From Saprospiraceae bacterium (GTDB lineage: Bacteria > Bacteroidota > Bacteroidia > Chitinophagales > Saprospiraceae), in contig JAIYAV010000056.1 in NCBI GenBank assembly GCA_027488855.1, forward strand, positions 1 through 34,406: a stretch of DNA of 34,406 bases, written 5' to 3'. The position numbers and the translations under genes are program-made. Positions 1 to 5,556 of the stretch are shown piece after piece. Each line of letters starts with the position of its first letter. Position 1 is the first letter of the stretch. The notes beneath the pieces were generated by a model. It saw nothing but the letters and a program-made list of their open reading frames with translations, made no database searches and was not told where the DNA came from.

Positions 1-171
1 ACCTGGATATACTTGCTGTAAGTTCTTGACAATCTGACCAGTGCCGTCTGGCGAACCATCGTCGACGATCAATACGTGAAAAGCACGAGGCAAAGAAAAT
101 ACTGTATTGAGCATGCGCTCAATGTTTTCCTGCTCATTATAGGTAGGGATAATAACCAGACTATCTGACAA
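1..171 (-). CDS. Family 2 glycosyltransferase, DPM1-like (partial, C-terminus outside window)
   Basis: Only the N-terminal 57 codons are inside the window. Reading the minus strand gives SDSLVIIPTYNEQENIERML, then a stretch containing VLIVDDGSPDGTG. This is the GT-A nucleotide-binding start of polyprenol-phosphate mannosyl/glucosyl transferases (dolichol-phosphate mannose synthase family): IPTYNE begins the Rossmann-like fold and DDGSPDGT carries the first metal/nucleotide-binding aspartates. Known family members transfer a sugar from GDP-Man or UDP-Glc to a lipid carrier at the cytoplasmic membrane face. No ATG is in frame upstream. The TTG at 169-171 gives the usual short leader (M-SDSL), so I chose it; this start is uncertain. 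The family assignment is firm, the exact donor sugar is not. Confidence 0.85.
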   Translation of the reverse strand, partial: MSDSLVIIPTYNEQENIERMLNTVFSLPRAFHVLIVDDGSPDGTGQIVKNLQQVYPG

Positions 172-264
172 AACCTTGAATTTGGGTGATGAACAATGTT
201 CTTGATGGAACGCTAAATGAGTTGTTTTGTGTTCAAAAAGCGAAGGTAAAGATAAGCGTATTCA

Positions 265-354
265 TTAAATGACGAATTTTTCGAATGACGAATTACGAAT
301 TTTAAGGCTGCCCCTAAAATTCGTCATTCGTCATTCGAAAAATTCGTCATTTAA
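265..354. repeat. 40-bp inverted repeat built from GACGAATT units
   Basis: The left arm (265-304) and right arm (315-354) are reverse complements with one mismatch; the 10-nt loop is AGGCTGCCCC. Each arm itself contains repeated GACGAATT/ACGAATT words. The right arm overlaps the TAA stop codon (351-353) of the 2TM gene, so the mRNA would fold into a long hairpin right at the end of that gene. A terminator or 3'-end stabiliser is the obvious role. There is no clear poly-T tract, so the function is inferred. Confidence 0.85.
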
Positions 355-773
355 ACGAGTTCATTATCGTCCCAGGATTCGCGCTTGCGCTTTTCTATCT
401 CCTTGAGTTCCAGTGGAGGCTCTTCCGTGGGCGTAGGGCGAGAAATATCCATTCCTTTTTTCTCCAAACGGCTTAGCTCAGCCTGGATTTGTTTTTCTTC
501 CCATTCTGGCGACATTTCTTCGATGAAGCCGGGGATGCCAAAAATATTCACATAATGAAAGGCAAGTCCGACACCCCAGCCTAACATTGGCCAATAAAAC
601 CACAGTCTATCTGAGCCTGAATTGACATTTGCCAAATAATTGATCATGTAAAAAAAGACACTCATCACCACATATGAAGAAAGGTGGCGATAAAATTTCT
701 TTTTTTCTTCTACCCTTTGTTTGGCAATATCATATGCCGTTAGCGGCTCCTTGTTTTTACGATTTCTTCCCAT
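351..773 (-). CDS. 2TM domain-containing small membrane protein
   Basis: This 140-residue protein begins with a basic, charged segment (about 1-28), followed by KKKFYRHLSSYVV and a first hydrophobic helix (about 32-50). A polar turn with SGSDRLWFYWP leads to a second helix (GWGVGLAFHYVNIFG, about 63-80), and the tail is long, charged and cytosolic. The pattern Fy.Hl..Y ... W..GWG.gl.fHy..vFG is the signature of the 2TM domain (PF13239), which in Bacteroidota occurs alone or fused to LytTR/histidine-kinase modules. No enzymatic function is known. The tail ends in WDDNELV, matching the end of the neighbouring paralog. The two genes are co-directional and 106 nt apart, so co-expression is plausible. 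Confidence 0.8.
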   Translation of the reverse strand: MGRNRKNKEPLTAYDIAKQRVEEKKKFYRHLSSYVVMSVFFYMINYLANVNSGSDRLWFYWPMLGWGVGLAFHYVNIFGIPGFIEEMSPEWEEKQIQAELSRLEKKGMDISRPTPTEEPPLELKEIEKRKRESWDDNELV

Positions 774-879
774 GGGTTCTCCGGTTCGCGAGTGATAGGC
801 TGGTTGGGGCGGTATGCCTCTGCTCAGCTGGCCGCAAATTTACGCAGATAAGTTGAGATCTGAATCCAAAAAAAGGAGC

Positions 880-1254
880 TTAAACCAAGTCTTTATCTGA
901 CCAGTTTGGCCCTTTGGCTTCGGGTTCATCATCCATGTCATCGTCATCCTGTACCAGGTTGTCTGCTTTTTGCTCATTCGGCCAGCCAAACACCGAAAAA
1001 TAATGGATGGCTACCCCAATCCCCCAAAAGAAAGCAATTGGGAAAAAGCTAAATACATTGCCATGGTTTTTGTACAAAAAGAAACCCATAATGGCAATGT
1101 ACCAGGTCAAGTGTTTGTAAAACTTGGACTCCGGGCTTTCTTGTCTACGTTTGTACCGTTGAAACTCGCGCCACTCCTTTTTGTCGATGGGGCCACGGTT
1201 GAAAAAATCGGCCTGCTCGCGGTAGCGGTCTTTATAGCGTGATTGTCCACACAT
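880..1254 (-). CDS. 2TM domain-containing small membrane protein (paralog)
   Basis: This 124-residue protein has a very basic N-terminus (MCGQSRYKDRYREQ...), then SKFYKHLTWYIAIMGFFLY as the first membrane segment and FWGIGVAIHYFSVFGWP as the second. The tail is acidic (DDDDMDDEPE) and ends NWSDKDLV. It has the 2TM-domain layout and is paralogous to the gene at 351-773. The reading frame stays open to a TTG at 1287, but the ATG at 1254 is the first ATG and gives a normal length, so I placed the start there. The function is unknown; a small structural or regulatory membrane protein is the family-level expectation. Confidence 0.72.
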   Translation of the reverse strand: MCGQSRYKDRYREQADFFNRGPIDKKEWREFQRYKRRQESPESKFYKHLTWYIAIMGFFLYKNHGNVFSFFPIAFFWGIGVAIHYFSVFGWPNEQKADNLVQDDDDMDDEPEAKGPNWSDKDLV

Positions 1255-1369
1255 AGCTATTGATTTTTTGCTGAATCGATTTAACAAATTCTTAGTCCAA
1301 AAGTCTCTTCAATTCAGACAAGGATCAATTTTTATAGACGAGTTTCTCGTAAAGATCGGTCAACACACT

Positions 1370-2329
1370 TTATTCCTTAAAAGCCCTCACTTTCAACTCT
1401 TTCTCCGTTGGGAAATCTTTCGGAATCGGAATCGTCACCTTCCCAGTAGCGGCCCATTGTGCGCCCCGCTGCAAGCAGGTGATGAAGCCCACGCACTCAA
1501 CTGAATAATCTGCATGGCCCAATGGAGTATGGAAAATCCGGCCTTTGCCATATTTGATGGTCATCAACATGGGTTCGTGGTGATCGGTGCCCCGATTGGT
1601 TTTTGGTGAAAAAGCGGTAGCCAACACTTGCATGTTTTCGGCAGGGCCGCGCAGGCGGTCGTACATTTCATCTTTGCTGTGCAGCCACTGTAAAGGCATA
1701 CCTTTAGTGATGGGGTGTTTGCTGTCACGGACGGTGATCATGAATTCGGTCTGGGCACCATGAGAACCAGCTTTACCAGGAGCCATGTCGCGTACCAGTT
1801 GGCCTTTGTCGTCGTAATACACGTAGGGGCCATCTTTTTCGGTGCGATCGCCCCAACCGCCGAGGCCAATCATTTGGTTGTAAGCAGGCCAATTGGGAAA
1901 GGAATTGTCGGCAGCATGAATGACCACCAGCCCACCGCCTTTTTTCATAAAAGCATCAAAATTGGCCTGGGTGGCGTCGGGCCAGGGTGCTGCATTCCAG
2001 CCAAAATTGCAGATCACCAGGTCGTACTTGGAAAAGTCGATGAGGTAGCTGGAGTCTGGCCGTGACTTGGTCAGTTCCACAGTGCTGCGCAAACCAGCGA
2101 TGGGGTATTTTTGAAGGTATTCCCCGCCATTCCAGGTGTAGTAACTGCGCTGTACATCTACAGAGAATTTCCCGGTTTCCTCCAGGTATTTTTTCATCAT
2201 GTAGCTGATCTTGGCCCATTGGTTGTGGTTGTTTTGGCCATCCACGATCAGGGTCTTGATGGTTTTTTGGGCAAAAATAGTGCCGCCTATGAGTAGACAC
2301 AAGCTTAGTAGGAATTGCTTTTTATACAT
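1370..2329 (-). CDS. Secreted ThuA domain-containing protein
   Basis: This 319-residue protein starts at the ATG at 2329 (MYKKQFLLSL). That start gives an ideal signal peptide ending ...GGTIFAQ; a longer open frame upstream runs into a repeat element and was rejected. The mature part opens with KTLIVDGQNNHNQW and has a central DLVICNFGWNAAPWP and GGGLVVIHAADNSFPNW. It continues with GGWGDRTEKDGP, SHGAQTEF, TDHHEPMLM and GRIFHTPLGHAD. These are the conserved blocks of the ThuA fold (PF06283), a class I glutamine-amidotransferase-like domain with no confirmed catalytic triad. In rhizobia thuA pairs with the Gfo/Idh/MocA dehydrogenase thuB in trehalose catabolism through a 3-keto sugar. Here the upstream neighbour is also Gfo/Idh/MocA-fold, which suggests sugar processing in the periplasm. 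The substrate is unknown. Confidence 0.88.
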   Translation of the reverse strand: MYKKQFLLSLCLLIGGTIFAQKTIKTLIVDGQNNHNQWAKISYMMKKYLEETGKFSVDVQRSYYTWNGGEYLQKYPIAGLRSTVELTKSRPDSSYLIDFSKYDLVICNFGWNAAPWPDATQANFDAFMKKGGGLVVIHAADNSFPNWPAYNQMIGLGGWGDRTEKDGPYVYYDDKGQLVRDMAPGKAGSHGAQTEFMITVRDSKHPITKGMPLQWLHSKDEMYDRLRGPAENMQVLATAFSPKTNRGTDHHEPMLMTIKYGKGRIFHTPLGHADYSVECVGFITCLQRGAQWAATGKVTIPIPKDFPTEKELKVRAFKE

Positions 2330-2379
2330 TGGATCTAATGTTTTGTTGTTTGTGTAAAAATAAAGAAAAGCTAGTATTT

Positions 2380-2512
2380 CTAAGATGAATTCCTTAGATG
2401 CCCTTAGATGTCTTAGATGGTGAAGAAAAAAATGTGCTCTTCGCGCTTGCGCGCAAGAGCTTTTAATTGAACCATCTAAGACATCTAAGGGCATCTAAGG
2501 AATTCATCTTAG
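2380..2512. repeat. Perfect 42-bp inverted repeat made of CTTAGATG units
   Basis: Left arm 2380-2421 and right arm 2471-2512 are exact reverse complements over 42 nt, separated by 49 nt. Within each arm the unit CTTAGATG (or its complement CATCTAAG) recurs roughly every 10 nt: CCTTAGATG, CCCTTAGATG, TCTTAGATG. The spacer holds a terminator-like hairpin (separate entry). Positions 2461-2491 are identical to 8281-8311, so this is a dispersed repeat. It fills the gap between the GH109-like and ThuA genes. Confidence 0.92.
2426..2460 (-). terminator. Intrinsic terminator after the GH109-like gene
   Basis: On the minus strand GCTCTT, a bulged G, CGCG, loop CAAG, CGCG and AAGAGC form a roughly 10-bp GC-rich stem (plus positions 2436-2460). 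ACA and a run of seven T (2426-2432) follow. It lies in the spacer of the 42-bp inverted repeat, 56 nt past the oxidoreductase stop codon. Confidence 0.6.
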
Positions 2513-2515
2513 GAT

Positions 2516-3943
2516 TTATCCCTTAGCAGCAGCTCGCACCTCTGTGGTTGCTCCGCCATCCAGCGTCAAACTCACTGGTTTGTTCTGCTGCCAGGCACCA
2601 CGGGTGAAATCGGGTACGTCGATCGATTTACCTCGTTTCGCTACCGATTGTTCACTCAAGGGCGCCACTGCACTCCAGCTGGCTGCATCGTATACATCCT
2701 GATCCAGCGGCAAACCATTGCGCAGGCAATCGATCAAACGCCAGTCCATGATGAAGTCCATGCCGCCGTGGCCACCCACTTTTTTGGCAATTTCACCAAT
2801 GTGTTTGACCAGGGGCGTGCTGAATTTTGCTTCCAAATCCTGCATTTCACGCTCGTTCAACCATTCTTCGCCAATGGCGATTTTGGCAGGATTTGGCCAT
2901 TTTTGCGCTACACCTTTGGTGCCACTGAGCACGTGGATGCGCGAGTAGGGGCGGGTAGAGGTCACGTCGTGTTGGAGCATGACCGTTTTGCCTTTTTGGG
3001 TGCGGATGATGGTGGTATTCATGTTGCCCCGGAAACTTTTGCCCACGTATTCCTGATAAAAAGCATCGGAGCTGGCTTTTTCCTGGGCCATTTTGCCCAT
3101 TTGGAAATCGTTGCTGGAAATGGCCACCAGGTGGTCAAAGCGGTCGCCCCGGTTGATGTCCAGGCATTGGGCGATTGGCCCCAGGCCATGGGTAGGGTAG
3201 AGGTTGCCATTGCGCAGGTTTTCCTTGAGGCGCCACATGTCAGCGTAGGAGGACTTGTTGAAGTTCATCTCCAACAGGTTGTGGATGTAGGCACCTTCGG
3301 CGTGGACAAGCTCGCCGAACATGCCGTTGCGCACCATGTTCAGGGTTAGTTGCTCGAAAAAGTCGTAACAACAGTTTTCCAACATCATACAATGGCGTTT
3401 GGTCTTCTCAGAAGTTTCCACCAGTTGCCAACATTCCTCAATGGTTTTGGCGGCGGGTACTTCTGTGGCGGTGTGTTTGCCTTGTTGCATGGCGTAAACG
3501 GCCATGGGGGTGTGCAGGCTCCAAGGGGTGGCGATGTACACCAGATCGATGTCGGCGCTTTCACACATGGCTTTCCAGCCGTCGTTACCGCTGTATTCGC
3601 GGGCTTTGGGACGCCCGGCTTTTTCTACGATGGACTGGGCTTTGCTGGCGCGTTTGGGATCTTTGTCGCACAAAGCAACAATTTCCACCCCTTCAATGCG
3701 GCTCATGCGGCCAACTGCGCCAGGGCCACGGTTGCCAAGCCCGATGAAGCCGATGCGTACTTTATCGAGTTTGGGGGCGGCGAAGCCACACATGTTGAAC
3801 TGTTGTTTGCCTGCGTCCAGCAGAGGGGCATCGGCTTGTTCGGTATTGGAGCTAGGCTTGGCTTGCACCAATTGTGGCAACCCCAGGGAGGCGAACCCTG
3901 CGCCCCAGGTGATGTTTTTGAGGAAATTTCTGCGATTGTGCAT
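2516..3943 (-). CDS. Gfo/Idh/MocA-fold oxidoreductase, GH109 (alpha-N-acetylgalactosaminidase)-like
   Basis: This 475-residue protein starts at the ATG at 3943 (MHNRRNFLKN), giving a Tat-type leader; a longer in-frame extension to 4093 has no such leader and enters the divergent ATPase gene. After the leader, KVRIGFIGLGNRG is the dinucleotide-binding Rossmann loop. Blocks typical of glycoside hydrolase family 109 follow: LEECWQLVETSE, LENCCYD, NMVRNGMFGELVH, LYPTHGLGP, GGHGGMDF and a closing DVYDAASWSAVAPLSE. GH109 enzymes hydrolyse glycosides such as alpha-GalNAc by an NAD-dependent oxidation/reduction cycle; the histidine of YPTHG is one of the conserved active-site residues. The substrate here could differ from GalNAc. 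It is divergent from the ATPase and upstream of the ThuA gene. Confidence 0.85.
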   Translation of the reverse strand: MHNRRNFLKNITWGAGFASLGLPQLVQAKPSSNTEQADAPLLDAGKQQFNMCGFAAPKLDKVRIGFIGLGNRGPGAVGRMSRIEGVEIVALCDKDPKRASKAQSIVEKAGRPKAREYSGNDGWKAMCESADIDLVYIATPWSLHTPMAVYAMQQGKHTATEVPAAKTIEECWQLVETSEKTKRHCMMLENCCYDFFEQLTLNMVRNGMFGELVHAEGAYIHNLLEMNFNKSSYADMWRLKENLRNGNLYPTHGLGPIAQCLDINRGDRFDHLVAISSNDFQMGKMAQEKASSDAFYQEYVGKSFRGNMNTTIIRTQKGKTVMLQHDVTSTRPYSRIHVLSGTKGVAQKWPNPAKIAIGEEWLNEREMQDLEAKFSTPLVKHIGEIAKKVGGHGGMDFIMDWRLIDCLRNGLPLDQDVYDAASWSAVAPLSEQSVAKRGKSIDVPDFTRGAWQQNKPVSLTLDGGATTEVRAAAKG

Positions 3944-3958
3944 GTGGTTAAGGTTTTG

Positions 3959-4022
3959 TGGCTGAAAATTTAGACACATTTTCAGCCAAATCTTAATTTT
4001 TTTCTTAGTTTTGGCTGAAAAT
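3959..4022. promoter_or_regulatory. Possible operator: three TGGCTGAAAAT boxes between divergent genes
   Basis: TGGCTGAAAAT occurs at 3959-3969, its exact reverse complement at 3978-3988 (8-nt loop), and a third direct copy at 4012-4022. The boxes fill the 88-nt gap between the divergent GH109-like and ATPase genes. Box 3 overlaps the last base pairs of the proposed -7 element of the ATPase. A dimeric repressor site is possible, as is a transcript hairpin. Confidence 0.45.
4006..4013 (+). promoter_or_regulatory. Candidate -7 box of the ATPase gene
   Basis: TAGTTTTG matches the Bacteroidota -7 consensus TAnnTTTG exactly and ends 18 nt before the ATG at 4032. A weak -33 candidate, TTTC, lies 22 nt upstream (3980-3983). 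This is a consensus match only. Confidence 0.4.
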
Positions 4023-4031
4023 AAATAAAAA

Positions 4032-5477
4032 ATGGACAACCTCGTAGGAAGAGAGACGGAAATTAAAATTTTGCATGAAGCCCTGAAAACCACTCAAGCC
4101 GAATTAATCGCCATATATGGCCGCAGGAGGGTAGGCAAAACCCACCTGATCCGAACAGTTTACGAGAAAAATATCGCTTTTGAATTTTCTGGAACCAATC
4201 AAATCCCTTTGGCCGTCCAACTGGAAGATTTTTGTTTGACTGCTCAAAAGATGTTTGGACTCAACACTTCAATTCCAATCAAAATTCCAGAAAATTGGTT
4301 CCAAGCTTTCCGCCTGCTGATTAACCTATTCGAAGCTCATCCCACAACAGAGAAGAAGGTAATATTTTTAGATGAATTTCCCTGGTTAGACAATAAAAAA
4401 TCAGGCTTTTTGGCAGCTTTTGATCATTTCTGGAATAGCTGGGCTTCAAAACAAAAGAATCTTGTGGTAGTCATTTGTGGTTCGGCTGCATCCTGGATGA
4501 TTCAGAATGTAGTGCGGAACAAAGGAGGATTGCACAATCGAATCACCCAAAGGATTCGTTTAGAGCCATTTTCGCTTTACGAAACAGCCCTGTTTTTTAA
4601 AAGTATGAGGGTCAATCTCAGTCATTACGATATTTTGCAACTGTACATGATAACCGGAGGAATACCCCATTATTTGAAAAATATACGTTCAGGGGAAAGT
4701 GTTGCGCAGGCAGTTGATCGCTTGTGTTTTACCAAGGACGGACTACTCTTTAATGAATTTCAAGATCTTTACCCTGCGCTTTTTGGGAAGGCGGATAAGC
4801 ACATCGCGGTCATTCGCTGCCTGGCCAATAAAATGAGTGGACTGAACCGAAACGAAATTTTAGACTTATGTCAACTCAAATCAGGGGGAACCGCGAGCAA
4901 AATATTAAATGAACTAGAGGAGTCGAATTTTATTACGGGTTACCTGCCTTTTGGTAAAAACACCAAGGATACCATTTACAAATTAACGGATGAGTACTCT
5001 TTGTTTTACCTCAAATTTATGGAAAACACTAAGGCGAAAGGGCCTAGTACCTGGCAAACCAAATCTAACGGACAATCTTGGGCTTCCTGGAGTGGTTTGG
5101 CCTTTGAAAATATTTGTCTAAAACATATCCCTCAAATTAAAAAGGCACTCGGGATTTCGGGCGTTTATTCGGAACAATCGATGTGGAGATACCTCCCTAA
5201 ATCGAAGGAAACTGGTGCCCAAATTGACTTATTGATTGATCGTCAAGACAATTGCATCAACCTCTTCGAGCTGAAATTCTACAAAAAAGAATTTGCATTG
5301 GACAAAAATGATGTCCTGCTTTTAGAAACCAAACGTCAGGTTTTTTTAGAAAAAACAAACACCAAAAAAACAGTTTTTATCACGTTAATCAGCACTTTTG
5401 GTACGAAAGTGAATGAGCATTATTTACAAACCGTACAAAGCCAATTGAATATGAACGTGTTGTTTGAGCGATTGTAA
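4032..5477 (+). CDS. AAA ATPase with C-terminal DUF234 / PD-(D/E)XK-like domain
   Basis: This 481-residue protein begins NLVGRETEIKIL. The Walker A is YGRRRVGKTHL (about residues 29-39), the Walker B is KKVIFLDEFPWLD, and a sensor-like strand reads LVVVICGSAASWM. A winged-helix-like middle section (LNRNEILDLCQLKSGG, about 275-300) is followed by a domain with GLAFENICL, AQIDLLIDR and INLFELKFY. In DUF234 proteins this last domain is a PD-(D/E)XK-nuclease-like fold with acidic and lysine residues in the right order (D..D, then ExK). The family (ATPase_2, archaeal-type STAND-like ATPase) is widespread, patchily distributed and of unknown role; links to mobile DNA or defence are suspected. It is the only gene of its kind here and stands alone, with its own promoter candidate and a 3' hairpin, so it may be a recent arrival. 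Confidence 0.88.
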   Translation: MDNLVGRETEIKILHEALKTTQAELIAIYGRRRVGKTHLIRTVYEKNIAFEFSGTNQIPLAVQLEDFCLTAQKMFGLNTSIPIKIPENWFQAFRLLINLFEAHPTTEKKVIFLDEFPWLDNKKSGFLAAFDHFWNSWASKQKNLVVVICGSAASWMIQNVVRNKGGLHNRITQRIRLEPFSLYETALFFKSMRVNLSHYDILQLYMITGGIPHYLKNIRSGESVAQAVDRLCFTKDGLLFNEFQDLYPALFGKADKHIAVIRCLANKMSGLNRNEILDLCQLKSGGTASKILNELEESNFITGYLPFGKNTKDTIYKLTDEYSLFYLKFMENTKAKGPSTWQTKSNGQSWASWSGLAFENICLKHIPQIKKALGISGVYSEQSMWRYLPKSKETGAQIDLLIDRQDNCINLFELKFYKKEFALDKNDVLLLETKRQVFLEKTNTKKTVFITLISTFGTKVNEHYLQTVQSQLNMNVLFERL

Positions 5478-5483
5478 CTAAGC

Positions 5484-5528
5484 GCATGTCTAAATATTTT
5501 TGTTTTAAGCGAAAATATTTAGACATGC
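5484..5528. terminator. 17-bp perfect hairpin between convergent genes
   Basis: GCATGTCTAAATATTTT (5484-5500) and its exact reverse complement (5512-5528) flank an 11-nt loop. It starts 7 nt after the ATPase stop and sits 28 nt past the end of the convergent GH116 gene. The symmetric AT-rich stem flanked by A/T could terminate in both directions. Confidence 0.65.
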
Positions 5529-5556
5529 TCTAACCCGAAGCATCAACTAGGGTCGC

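Noticed and set aside
1255-1287. TTG start of the second 2TM protein
   Set aside because: A normal ATG lies 11 codons downstream and the extra residues match nothing in the family.
2330-2494. 55-residue N-terminal extension of the ThuA gene
   Set aside because: It is read through the palindromic repeat; the ATG at 2329 gives a proper signal peptide.
2380-2512. CRISPR array
   Set aside because: The units are only about 10 nt, there are no unique spacers and the arms are inverted; no cas genes are near.
3350-3973. 207-codon open frame on the plus strand over the GH109-like gene
   Set aside because: It is Gly/Phe/Val-rich without a family match and antisense to the conserved oxidoreductase.
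3944-4093. 50-residue N-terminal extension of the GH109-like gene
   Set aside because: It overlaps the divergent ATPase start and hides the Tat leader that begins at 3943.
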